48,979 bases of DNA, from positions 1-48,979 of the forward strand of contig NZ_JAQGKL010000200.1 in assembly GCF_028290105.1 (NCBI RefSeq), read 5' to 3'. Under the pieces are notes generated by a model. The model saw nothing but the letters and a program-made list of their open reading frames with translations. It ran no database searches and was not told where the DNA came from. Shown here piece by piece: positions 9,315 to 17,333 of the stretch; position 1 is the stretch's first letter, and every line of letters begins with the position of its first letter. The stretch is from Methylobacterium sp. (GTDB lineage Bacteria > Pseudomonadota > Alphaproteobacteria > Rhizobiales > Beijerinckiaceae). The position numbers and the translations under genes are program-made.

Positions 9315-10880
9315 ATGGCGTCATCCTACCCCAATAAGGCTTCAGGCAGCCGGACGCCTTCGCCGCGCCGGATCAGCACCGGCCTGCTCATCGTGACGAT
9401 CGGCGCGCTCGGCGGCTGCATGGTCGGGCCGGACTTCGTGCCGCCTGCCGATCCCCCGGTCGGTCGCTACACCAGCGAGCCGCTGCGCAACCCGAGCGCC
9501 GCCGACACCATCCGGACGGTCCATGGCGGCTCGGCGGACCAGAGCTTCGTCTCCGGCGCCGACGTGCCCGGCCAGTGGTGGACCCTGTTCCGCTCACCGG
9601 CCCTCAACCGGCTCGTGACCGAAGCGCTCGCCAACAATCCTAACCTCGACGCTGCGCAGGCCGCGCTGCGGATCGCGCAGGAGAACGTCGAGGCGCAGCG
9701 TGGAACCCTGTTCCCGGTCGTCACCGGGAACGGTCTCGGCTCTCGCCAGAAGGTGCCCGGCGGCGCGCTGCAGAGTCCCCTCGCCGACCCCAACAAGCTA
9801 TTCTACAGCCTCTACACCCCGCAGGTGACGGTCTCGTTCACCCCCGACGTGTTCGGCGGCAACCGGCGCGAGATCGAGTCGCTAGAGGCGCAGGCCGAAA
9901 ACCAGCGGTTCCAGCTGGAGGCGACCTACCTCACGCTGACGTCGAACGTCGTCTTGGCAGCGATCCAGGAAGCGTCCCTGCGCGCTCAGATCGACGCGAC
10001 GCGCAAGGTGATCCAGGCCCAGACCGACGTCCTCAACCTTTACAACAAGCAGCTCTCGCTCGGGCAGATCGCCGGAGCCGACGTCGTCGTGCAGCAGGCC
10101 GCCCTCTCGGTCTCGATGCAGCTGCTGCCGCCCCTCGAAAAGCAGCTCGCCCAGCAGCGAAACCTGCTGACCGCCCTGGTCGGCCGGCTGCCCAGCGAAG
10201 AGGTCTCCCAGACCTTCACCCTGGCTTCCCTGCGCCTGCCGACCAAACTGCCGGTGAGCCTGCCCTCCCGCCTCGTGCAGCAGCGCCCGGACGTGAAGGC
10301 CGCCGAGGCGAACGTGCAGCAGGCGAGTGCCGCCGTCGGCGTCGCGGTCGCCAACCGATTGCCGCAGTTCAACATCACCGCCAATGGCGGCGCCAGCGCG
10401 GTTCGAATCGCGCAACTCGCCACCTCCGCCGCCTCGTTCTACGGAATCGTCGGCACCGTCGCCCAGCCGATCTTCGATGCCGGGACCCTGTTCCGGCGCC
10501 AGCGCGCGGCGGAGGAGACGCTCAACCAGGCCCAGGCGCAGTACCGCGCTGTCGTGATCGGCGCCTTCCAGAACGTCGCCGACACCCTGCGCGCGCTCCA
10601 GTCCGACGCCAACGCCGTGGCGGCCGCCTCGGCCGCCGAACGGGCAACGGGCGAGAGCCTCGGCCTGATCCGGAAGCAATACACGGCGGGCGCCATCAAC
10701 AGCACGCAGGTGCTGATCGCCCAGCAATCCTACCTCTCGGCCCTGGTCACCTCGGCCGGCGCACGGGCCAACCAATATGCCGACACCGCCGCCCTCTTCC
10801 AGGCGCTCGGCGGGGGCTGGTGGAACCGGTCCGACGTGAAACCGGCCCCCCCGAGTTCGGATCCGGCGAAGTTCCTGTAG
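9315..10880 (+). CDS. Outer-membrane efflux lipoprotein, TolC/NodT family
   Basis: The channel component of the tripartite efflux system. From ATG 9315 a basic n-region and hydrophobic stretch lead to the lipobox LGGC with Cys35, followed by MVGPDFVPP, the standard NodT-family opening. Two TolC-type repeats rich in Ala, Gln and Leu follow, including NNPNLDAAQAALR and the second-repeat VAQPIFDAG. An earlier in-frame ATG at 9201 overlaps the pump stop codon and could serve by translational coupling, but would place 38 extra residues before the signal peptide. I therefore prefer 9315 while leaving the start open. The protein is about 521 residues, normal for the family. Confidence 0.88.
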   Translation: MASSYPNKASGSRTPSPRRISTGLLIVTIGALGGCMVGPDFVPPADPPVGRYTSEPLRNPSAADTIRTVHGGSADQSFVSGADVPGQWWTLFRSPALNRLVTEALANNPNLDAAQAALRIAQENVEAQRGTLFPVVTGNGLGSRQKVPGGALQSPLADPNKLFYSLYTPQVTVSFTPDVFGGNRREIESLEAQAENQRFQLEATYLTLTSNVVLAAIQEASLRAQIDATRKVIQAQTDVLNLYNKQLSLGQIAGADVVVQQAALSVSMQLLPPLEKQLAQQRNLLTALVGRLPSEEVSQTFTLASLRLPTKLPVSLPSRLVQQRPDVKAAEANVQQASAAVGVAVANRLPQFNITANGGASAVRIAQLATSAASFYGIVGTVAQPIFDAGTLFRRQRAAEETLNQAQAQYRAVVIGAFQNVADTLRALQSDANAVAAASAAERATGESLGLIRKQYTAGAINSTQVLIAQQSYLSALVTSAGARANQYADTAALFQALGGGWWNRSDVKPAPPSSDPAKFL

Positions 10881-11047
10881 CGCCGGAACGTCCGGGCAGG
10901 CTACCTCGACATTCGAGCGATAACCTATGTGGTTTCGCTTCCCGGCGGTGTTTCGCACCATGGCGTCGCGGTTCCTCGACCGCGCTACGCAGCGGGTTAC
11001 GCACGATCGGGTTATCGTCTCATGCATCGGCTCGATCGCGCCTCGCG

Positions 11048-13039
11048 GTGAGCCCACCTTCCACCGCGTCGCATGGGGCCGAGCTGACCCTGCGCGGGCT
11101 CCTGCTCGGGGCCGTGATCACCGTCGTGTTCATGACGGCCAATCTCTACATGGGCCTGAAGACCGGGGTGACCTTCTCGACCTCGATCCCGGCCGCGATG
11201 CTGTCGATGGGCGTCCTGCGCCTCGCCGGGCACAGCAACATCTTCGAAAACAACATCGTCCAGACGCAGGCCTCGGCGGCCGGCACCCTGTGCAACGTCA
11301 TCCTGGTGCTGCCGGGCCTCGTGCTGATCGGGCACTGGGCCGATTTTCCGTATTGGCAGACCACCGGGCTCTGCCTGATCGGCGGGCTCCTGGGGATCGC
11401 CTATTCCATTCCGCTGCGCCGCGCCCTCGTGCTCGGCTCGGGCCTGCCCTTTCCGGAGGGCACGGCGGCGGCGGAGGTGCTGCATGCGGGTGAGGTCTCG
11501 CCGGACGGTACCGAGCGGGGCGGCCTGCGCCCGCTCCTCGGTGCCGCGGCGCTGGCCGGCCTTGTCGGCCTCGCCACCTCCGGCTTACGGGTGCTCGCCG
11601 AGGGGGTACACACCACCCTGGCGGCGGGCCCGGCCCTGTTCCGCTTCGGCACCGGCTTCTCCCTCGCCCTCGTTGGCGTCGGCTACCTCGTCGGCCTCGG
11701 CGCCGGCCTGGCGCTGCTCACCGGCGTCGCCATCGCGTGGGGGGCGGCCGTCCCGATCCTCACTGCCCTCGGGACCCCGTCCGGCCAAGTGCCCGACGCT
11801 GCGGCGCTGGCGGTCTGGTCGAGCCAGGTGCGCCTGATCGGAGCCGGCATCATCGCTGTGGGCGCCATCTGGACCGTGGCGAGCCTCGCCCGCTCCATCA
11901 CCGGCAGCATCCGCACCGCCCTCGCCGCCGCGCGCAGGGGCGGGACTGGGTCCGGCATCCCCAGGCAGGAGCGCGACCTCCCGATCACCTGGGTGGCGGC
12001 CGCGGCCTGCGTCCTGGCACTCCTGCTCGCCGGCCTGTTCTGGGTCTTCGCCTTGGAGGCGGGTCTCGGCGACCGCTCCGTGCTCCTCGTCACGGCCGCG
12101 ACCCTGTTCGCGGTCGCGTTCGGGTTCCTGATGGCGGCGGCCTGCGGCTACCTCGCGGGCCTTCTCGGGTCGTCGAGCAGTCCGATCTCCGGCATCGGCA
12201 TCCTCACCACCCTGCTCACCGCGCTGCTGATTCCGCTGCTCATCGGGGCCAAGGCGGGACCGGAAGGCGACCGCTTCGTCATCGGCCTCGCGCTCCTCCT
12301 GGCATCGGTGATCGTCACCATGGCGTCCATCGCCAACGACAATCTGCAGGACTTGAAGACGGGCCAGCTCGTCGATGCCACGCCCTGGCGCCAGCAGGTC
12401 GCGCTCATCGCCGGCGTCACCGTCGGCGCCCTGGTCATCGCGCCGCTCCTCTCCCTGCTCTACCAGGCCTACGGCTTTGCCGGTTCGCTCCCCCGGGCCG
12501 GCATGGATGCGGCCAACGCCCTGCCCGCGCCCCAGGCCACGCTGATGACGCAGATCGCGAGCGGCATCGTTCACGGCGAACTGCCCTGGACGATGGTGCT
12601 GATCGGTGCCGGCCTCGGCGTCGTCTTCGTCGCCGTGGAGACCGTCCTCCGCCGGCGGGGGCTGTCGTTTCCCGCCCTGACGGTGGGGATCGGGATCTAC
12701 CTGCCCCTCGAAGTCGTGGTGACCATCGCCATCGGCGGCGTCATCGGATGGCTGGCGCAGCGTCGCCTCGGCGCCTCCGCGCGACCCGACGACGCCGAGC
12801 CGGCGGCCCGGCGTCGGGGCGTTCTGATCGCGTCGGGATTTCTCGTCGGAGAGAGCATCGTCGGCGTGCTGCTCGCCGCCTCCGATACGCTCGCGGGCCG
12901 GGGTTCGTCCCTCGTGCTCGTCGGATCGGATTTCGCGCCCATGGCCTCCGGCCTCGGCGCCGTGGTGTTCGTCGGCATCGCCCTCGGCTTCTATCGCTTG
13001 GTGTCCCGCGCGCCGGTTGCGGATTCCCCTCCCCCATGA
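11048..13039 (+). CDS. OPT-family oligopeptide/metal-chelate transporter
   Basis: About 663 residues with many hydrophobic helices. The segment VVFMTANLYMGLKTGVTFSTSIPAA, split around LYMGLKTG, and the later LPFPEGTAAAEVL are the family's conserved elements. OPT proteins import short peptides or metal-chelate complexes in symport with protons. The start is uncertain: GTG 11048 puts a short cytoplasmic tail before the first helix, while the longer open frame upstream encodes Arg-rich sequence unlike a transporter N-terminus. It begins 167 bp after the efflux lipoprotein and overlaps or abuts DUF2243, so it may extend the same transcript. A link to metal handling is inference from the neighbours. 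Confidence 0.85.
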   Translation: MSPPSTASHGAELTLRGLLLGAVITVVFMTANLYMGLKTGVTFSTSIPAAMLSMGVLRLAGHSNIFENNIVQTQASAAGTLCNVILVLPGLVLIGHWADFPYWQTTGLCLIGGLLGIAYSIPLRRALVLGSGLPFPEGTAAAEVLHAGEVSPDGTERGGLRPLLGAAALAGLVGLATSGLRVLAEGVHTTLAAGPALFRFGTGFSLALVGVGYLVGLGAGLALLTGVAIAWGAAVPILTALGTPSGQVPDAAALAVWSSQVRLIGAGIIAVGAIWTVASLARSITGSIRTALAAARRGGTGSGIPRQERDLPITWVAAAACVLALLLAGLFWVFALEAGLGDRSVLLVTAATLFAVAFGFLMAAACGYLAGLLGSSSSPISGIGILTTLLTALLIPLLIGAKAGPEGDRFVIGLALLLASVIVTMASIANDNLQDLKTGQLVDATPWRQQVALIAGVTVGALVIAPLLSLLYQAYGFAGSLPRAGMDAANALPAPQATLMTQIASGIVHGELPWTMVLIGAGLGVVFVAVETVLRRRGLSFPALTVGIGIYLPLEVVVTIAIGGVIGWLAQRRLGASARPDDAEPAARRRGVLIASGFLVGESIVGVLLAASDTLAGRGSSLVLVGSDFAPMASGLGAVVFVGIALGFYRLVSRAPVADSPPP

Positions 13040-13047
13040 GGCCCGAC

Positions 13048-13527
13048 ATGGCTACCACGCCCGGGGATGCGCCCCGCTTTCCCCTCGCCGTCGGCCTGCT
13101 GTTCGGCCTTGGCCTCGGCGGGTTCTTCGACGGCATCGTGCTGCACCAGATGCTGCAATGGCACCACATGGTGAGCAGCTGGTATCCGATCACCTCGATC
13201 GAGAACCTAGAGCGCAACACCTTCTGGGATGGGGTCTTCCACAGCGCCACCTACGTCTTCGTGGTCGTCGGGCTGTTCCTGCTCTGGCGCAGCGCCCATC
13301 GGCGCCACCTGCGCTGGTCCAACCGCCTGCTCGCCGGAACCCTGCTGATGGGCTGGGGGCTGTTCAACACCATCGAAGGGCTCATCGACCATCAGATCCT
13401 CGGCGCTCACCACGTCAACGAGCGGGTGCCCCGTGGGCAGTGGCTCGCCTGGGACCTCGGCTTCCTGGCCTGGGGCCTCGCCATGCTGATCGCAGGCTTC
13501 ATCCTCGTGCGCCGCGCTCGCCCATGA
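13048..13527 (+). CDS. DUF2243 family membrane protein
   Basis: A 159-residue membrane protein with about four hydrophobic helices. It carries the family's histidine-rich signature: FFDGIVLHQMLQWHHM, then FWDGVFHSATYVF, and GLFNTIEGLIDHQILGAHHV. The paired membrane-edge histidines look suited to metal or heme binding, but the family function is unknown. ATG 13048 has GAGG (13038-13041) at good spacing; ATG 13036, overlapping the OPT stop codon, would add four residues. Its stop overlaps the start of a 50-residue ORF. DUF2243 genes often lie near copper or cytochrome oxidase genes, which fits a role beside a metal pump, though this is inferred. Confidence 0.8.
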   Translation: MATTPGDAPRFPLAVGLLFGLGLGGFFDGIVLHQMLQWHHMVSSWYPITSIENLERNTFWDGVFHSATYVFVVVGLFLLWRSAHRRHLRWSNRLLAGTLLMGWGLFNTIEGLIDHQILGAHHVNERVPRGQWLAWDLGFLAWGLAMLIAGFILVRRARP

Positions 13528-13676
13528 CCCGCGCTCCGGCCGTGCGCGTCGCCATGCCCTGGCTCGCCTTGGCGGCGGGGCTCGTCCTCGCGACGATGCC
13601 CGTCTGGTGGCCCCTCCTCGCCGAGCGGTCCCTGGGCCTCGACGATCTCCTCACCCTGCGCTGCCTCGGCGGCTGA
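13524..13676 (+). CDS. Small membrane protein (50 residues), hypothetical
   Basis: A short ORF whose ATG overlaps the DUF2243 stop codon (ATGA at 13524-13527). It encodes one clear transmembrane helix (MPWLALAAGLVLATMPVWW) and a short tail ending LRCLGG. Position and overlap argue for translation coupled to DUF2243. I do not recognise a family. It is too short to be certain and could be spurious, but the hydrophobic helix and the overlap favour a real gene. Confidence 0.5.
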   Translation: MTRAPAVRVAMPWLALAAGLVLATMPVWWPLLAERSLGLDDLLTLRCLGG

Positions 13677-13739
13677 GCTTGACCCTGGCGACGGGGCGCG
13701 GGAAGGCACGGGACCGAAACGAAGCCAAGGATTGCCGCG

Positions 13740-13949
13740 ATGGCCACGCCCCGCGACCTCAAGGTGCAGATGGCGGGCGAAACCCGCGCCCGCGAACGGG
13801 CGCAGGCCCTGGCCGCGACCCAGGCGAACCTGGCGAAGCGCGCCGAGATCGCCGCGCGGGACGCGCAGGCCGAGCGCGATACCTGGAAGGCCCGCGCCCT
13901 CGCTGCCGAAGCCGAACTCGAACGCCTGAAGGCCGGAGCCCCGGATTGA
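13740..13949 (+). CDS. Small coiled-coil protein, hypothetical
   Basis: A 69-residue ORF with AAGG (13726-13729) about 10 nt before the ATG. The product is almost entirely helical and charged, rich in Ala, Arg, Glu and Lys, with heptad-like spacing (ARERAQALAATQANLAKRAE), so a short cytoplasmic coiled coil is likely. It lies between the DUF2243 pair and the DUF892 stress protein, about 120 bp before the latter. No family recognised. An overlapping antisense frame exists but has atypical composition. Confidence 0.5.
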   Translation: MATPRDLKVQMAGETRARERAQALAATQANLAKRAEIAARDAQAERDTWKARALAAEAELERLKAGAPD

Positions 13950-14070
13950 TACCGGTAATCCTGACGGCGACACGGACAGTGACCCATAGGCGGCGCGGAA
14001 CAGGAGCCACCCCGGAGTTCTTCTCGTCACGAAAGCGAATGCATTCGCGACCGATCAGGAGAGCTTCAAC

Positions 14071-14580
14071 GTGGCTACCGATACGCGCGACATCTATGTG
14101 ACGGCCCTCAAGAACACGCATGCACTCGAAATGCAGGCGCTCCAGATCATGGAACGCCAGGTCGAGCGCCTGCAGCGCTACCCCGAGATGGAGGCCGCCC
14201 TGCGCCGGCACATCGAGGAGACCCACGGCCAGCGCACCCGGATCGAGGAGGCCCTGCACACCCTCTCCGAGAGCCCCTCGGCCATCAAGGAAGGCGTGCT
14301 CGGCTTCGTCGGCAACATGATGGCGCTCGGGCACACGCCCGCCCAGGACGAGATCCTGAAGAACACTTATGCGAATCACGCCTTCGAGAACTTCGAGATC
14401 GCGGCCTACGAGTCGCTGATCGCCATCGGCGAGGCCGCCGGCCAGCAGACGGCGCTGACGGGCTTCCAGCAATCCCTGCGCGAGGAAGAGGCAATGGCGC
14501 GCACGGTGCGCGAGCTCATCCGGCCGACCACCCTGCGCTACGTCGAACTGACCGCCGCGGGCGAGAAGGCCGACCGCTAA
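14071..14580 (+). CDS. DUF892 (YciE/YciF-like) ferritin-like protein
   Basis: A 169-residue helical protein beginning with a GTG start, supported by CAGGAGAG at 14056-14063 with good spacing. It opens with ATDTRDIYVTALKNTHALE. Acidic and His residues recur on helices (HIEETHGQRTRIEEAL, then YANHAFENFEIAAYESL), matching the ferritin-like four-helix bundle of DUF892. Family members are usually stress-induced and bind a di-iron centre in some structures. It stands alone, followed by a strong hairpin, so it is probably monocistronic. I looked for an EcfG-type promoter upstream and found no good match. Confidence 0.85.
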   Translation: MATDTRDIYVTALKNTHALEMQALQIMERQVERLQRYPEMEAALRRHIEETHGQRTRIEEALHTLSESPSAIKEGVLGFVGNMMALGHTPAQDEILKNTYANHAFENFEIAAYESLIAIGEAAGQQTALTGFQQSLREEEAMARTVRELIRPTTLRYVELTAAGEKADR

Positions 14581-14610
14581 ACGAGCGTCATCGATCGATA
14601 ACACTTGAGA

Positions 14611-14634
14611 GGGCGGCGCCTGCGTGCGCCGCCC
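14611..14634 (+). terminator. Hairpin terminator between convergent genes
   Basis: A perfect 9-bp GC-rich stem, GGGCGGCGC at 14611-14619 and its complement at 14626-14634, with a 6-nt loop, followed on the plus strand by GATGTTGTTG. It lies 30 bp after the DUF892 stop and 12 bp before the stop of the minus-strand twelve-gene cluster, so it may stop both transcripts. Confidence 0.7.
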
Positions 14635-14646
14635 GATGTTGTTGCG

Positions 14647-16413
14647 TCAGGCGCGAGCGCCGTCCAGTGACCTGCAAAGCCGCGCCGTCTGGCGGTCGCG
14701 CCAGACCTGTAGACGCTGACGTTCGGCGGCGTCCGAGGTCGCTTCGAGCGCCAGGATGAGGGCGCCGACCTGAAAGGCGAGGTAGCACGGGGTCAGGAAT
14801 GCGATCAGGCGCGGGTCGATGCGCCGCTCGCAGATCTCCTCCACGATCGCGGTGAGCTTTGCCTGCGCGTCCGCTTCGAAGCCGAATTCCTGCACGGCGC
14901 CCACGATATCCCAGGCGATGTCCTGGCATCCGACGAGGTCGTGGCCGGCATGGTGGTCGAGGGAGTCACTCTTGAGGAGCCGGCCGTCCGGCAGGGACAG
15001 CCATTTCCAGGGCTGCATCCGGTTGTCGGTCTCGACGGGCCGGACGACCGCGCCGAGCGCCGCGACGGCGTCCGGCGTCCAGATGTCGAGGGGTCTGACC
15101 CAGTCCTGTCCCAGCGCCTCGCCGACATTGTGCCGCGCCATTGCGAGGAGTTCATCCAGATGCGCCCCGGCATTTCCGGTGGCGGGGAAATGACGGGCGC
15201 GAAAGCCGAGATAGCGCCCCAGGGTGTCGATCCAGCGGATATTCTCGGCTCGATCCGCGGCGAGAGGCTGCGCATCGGCGTGCCAATGCTCCAGGAGGAA
15301 ACCGTGGCGCAGCCCCAGGCACACAGGCGTGAACTCCGCCTCGGATAGAATCCCGGCCCGCTCGGCTTTGCGCGCAGCCCCCGCGCCGAGGCCGGCGAAT
15401 TTCAGGTGCCAAGTCCGTCCGCGCGCGCGGAGCAGGAACTTGCGCCGTTCCTGCCAGGCGTTCACCGGCGGCCATGCGGCCTCGTCGAGATAGAGATGCC
15501 GGCGCCATTCCCCGCCGGAAATGGTCTCCAGCGGTCCCTCCGCCCTGCCGACGAGGTCAACGAACCAGGCGCCGATCGCGTGCTCCGGCCGCTCCGGGTG
15601 CAGCATCAGTTCGTCGAAGGATACGAGATGGCGCGGGATGCGGCCCCAACGGGCACGGCGCGCCTCCGAGGCTTTGGGTCCCGGTGGGCCATCGTGGCTC
15701 GGAAAGAGAGTGATGCGTGGCTCGGGCACGCCGAGGTCCTGCAGGGCGTCGAGGGTGCCGCCGAAGGAGCTGCCGGACAGGCCCGGCCCTTCATCGACCA
15801 CCGCAATGGCCGCGCCGGTTTCGTGTAGCCTCGCACCCGTGTCTTCGGAGACGGACAGGGTCCGTCTGAACGGGTGCCCGATGGGGCGAACCGTGGTGAG
15901 CCGATCACTTCCGAGACCGGCGGCCACCATCGCGGCGAGCGGCGCGCCGATGCTGCGCAGGCCGATGACCTGCGTGCCCGGGCCGAGCCCCGCCCGGCGC
16001 GCGGCCACCGCATAGGCCTCCGGATATAGGGCATAGTACGAAAAGCCCTCCGGCCAGCGCGTCGCGACTTCGGCCGGAAGCGGCAGCGCGGTGAATGCCG
16101 CGAGGTCTCGCTCAAGGTCTGGAACCTCGCGACGGAACCCGTCACGCCAGGAATTGTCGACGGCGCCCCCGAGGGTCAGCAGCAGCGCTGTCGCGGCCTC
16201 CTGCTGCGGCGAGTTAGCGTCACACCCTTGTGCGGCAAAATCCGCGTCGGCGAGACCCTGGAGCAGGGCGCCGGCCTCGATGAAGGCCGCGACGAGGGCC
16301 CCGTGGCGTCGGATGTCCGCCGGCGCGCGGGCGGCCTCGGCGACGAGGTACTCGATGTCTGAGAGGAGGTCGCGCGGATCTCGGGGCCGGGTCATCTTGC
16401 CGAAGACGAGCAT
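14647..16413 (-). CDS. Phosphoribosyltransferase-like/kinase-like fusion protein (last gene of the twelve-gene cluster)
   Basis: A 588-residue protein without a clear family name. The N-terminal half carries a type I phosphoribosyltransferase-like loop around residue 205 (VVDEGPGLSGSSFGG), preceded by VIGLRSIGAPLAAMVAAGL, which looks like the same fold. The C-terminal half, with WHLKFAGLGAG, LLEHWHADAQPL and, near residues 488-500, HDLVGCQDIAWDIVG, recalls the APH-type small-molecule kinase ending. A two-domain enzyme that makes or processes a phosphorylated precursor is plausible, but both domain calls are inference. ATG 16413 lies 14 bp after the stop of the glycosidase gene; ATG 16395 is an alternative. 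Confidence 0.7.
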   Translation of the reverse strand: MLVFGKMTRPRDPRDLLSDIEYLVAEAARAPADIRRHGALVAAFIEAGALLQGLADADFAAQGCDANSPQQEAATALLLTLGGAVDNSWRDGFRREVPDLERDLAAFTALPLPAEVATRWPEGFSYYALYPEAYAVAARRAGLGPGTQVIGLRSIGAPLAAMVAAGLGSDRLTTVRPIGHPFRRTLSVSEDTGARLHETGAAIAVVDEGPGLSGSSFGGTLDALQDLGVPEPRITLFPSHDGPPGPKASEARRARWGRIPRHLVSFDELMLHPERPEHAIGAWFVDLVGRAEGPLETISGGEWRRHLYLDEAAWPPVNAWQERRKFLLRARGRTWHLKFAGLGAGAARKAERAGILSEAEFTPVCLGLRHGFLLEHWHADAQPLAADRAENIRWIDTLGRYLGFRARHFPATGNAGAHLDELLAMARHNVGEALGQDWVRPLDIWTPDAVAALGAVVRPVETDNRMQPWKWLSLPDGRLLKSDSLDHHAGHDLVGCQDIAWDIVGAVQEFGFEADAQAKLTAIVEEICERRIDPRLIAFLTPCYLAFQVGALILALEATSDAAERQRLQVWRDRQTARLCRSLDGARA

Positions 16414-16427
16414 CGCGTCGTCGCTTT

Positions 16428-17333
16428 CTAGGTCCCGAGGACGCGTCCGGGTGCGTAGCGCCGGACCATCGCGGCGCAGAACTCCGCGTATTCGTTCGGA
16501 TCGATGGGCGGGCTCGAATGGTGGGGGGCGAGGCCGCGATGCTCGGGCGTGAAGCAGAACGTCACCGTGACGTCGAAATCCTCCAGCGCCTTCATCTGCC
16601 GATCGAACCAGTCGAGGGCGTTGGGGCGGAAGCTGTCGGCCCAGGAGAGGCCGGTGCGCAGATAGGTGACGCCGAGGCGCCTCATCCAGGCGACCGCTTC
16701 GTCGAGGCGGTGATCCTCGTAGTGGAACCACTGGCACAGGCCGAGCGCCGGAGTGTGCCGGGCGAACGCTTCGGCGGCGAGCTTCGGGGTTCCGTCCTGC
16801 CGCAGCAAGCCCATGTGGAAGTGCCGGTAATACGAGGAGCCCTCGGCCTCGCGGTGGCGAGTGGTCGCCTCCCATTCGCGCGGCAGGTCGTAGAGGCTGT
16901 ACCAATGGATACGGGGCGCCTGTCCAACGAGCAGTTCGGCCGTCCGCGCGACACCCCAGAGTTGGACCTCCTCGGCGCCGAAGGTCGAGATGCCGACCTC
17001 CGAAACCCAGATCGGCAGGCCCGTGACCGCGCGGATCTCCGCGATCTTCTCCGGCCATTCGTGGATCTGCCACAGGTTCCAATCGAGGGGAAAGCCGTGG
17101 ACCGCGACGGCATCCACCGCGTCGAGGGCGCCGGTTCGCTCCAGCCGCTGGATGAAACCGGGGTCGATCGGCGAGATGCCGCCCAGCACCCGCGGGAGAT
17201 CGGGGTTCTCGGCCCGGATGGCGTGGCCGGCGAGCTTCACCATCTCGGCGAAGCGGTGCCAGTCCGGGTCGAGTTCCGCGTCCCAATGGGATTTGTTGTT
17301 CGGCTCGTTCCAGAGCATCACGGCTTCGATCAC
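16428..17333 (-). CDS. Clan GH-A-like glycosidase, apparently circularly permuted
   Basis: A 301-residue glycoside hydrolase. The acid/base motif LWNEPN appears at residues 7-12 (Glu10) and the nucleophile motif WVSEVG about 100 residues later (Glu112), the usual spacing for clan GH-A TIM barrels such as GH39 or GH5. In ordinary members the first barrel strands precede NEP. Here the typical barrel beginning (MRRLGVTYLRTGLSW, then VTVTFCFTPEHRG, then YAEFCAAMVRRYAPG) comes after the typical barrel end (MGLLRQDGTPKLAAEAF), so the order looks permuted. It starts at GTG 17333, overlapping the methyltransferase stop (GTGA). No signal peptide is visible, so it probably acts in the cytoplasm or is misnamed by fold. 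Confidence 0.8.
   Translation of the reverse strand: MIEAVMLWNEPNNKSHWDAELDPDWHRFAEMVKLAGHAIRAENPDLPRVLGGISPIDPGFIQRLERTGALDAVDAVAVHGFPLDWNLWQIHEWPEKIAEIRAVTGLPIWVSEVGISTFGAEEVQLWGVARTAELLVGQAPRIHWYSLYDLPREWEATTRHREAEGSSYYRHFHMGLLRQDGTPKLAAEAFARHTPALGLCQWFHYEDHRLDEAVAWMRRLGVTYLRTGLSWADSFRPNALDWFDRQMKALEDFDVTVTFCFTPEHRGLAPHHSSPPIDPNEYAEFCAAMVRRYAPGRVLGT

Noticed and set aside
5428-9324. Very long antisense frames under the RND pump (550 and 522 codons)
   Set aside because: They are His/Arg/Asp-rich mirror frames caused by GC-biased third positions; the sense strand encodes a full-length, motif-complete pump.
13993-14071. EcfG promoter upstream of the DUF892 stress protein
   Set aside because: A GGAAC is present at about 13997 but no CGTT lies 16-17 bp downstream.
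16395-17333. Frameshift or truncated glycosidase explaining the early NEP motif
   Set aside because: Upstream DNA in all frames belongs to the intact methyltransferase, and the missing barrel start is found at the C-terminus of the same open frame, so permutation explains it better than damage.
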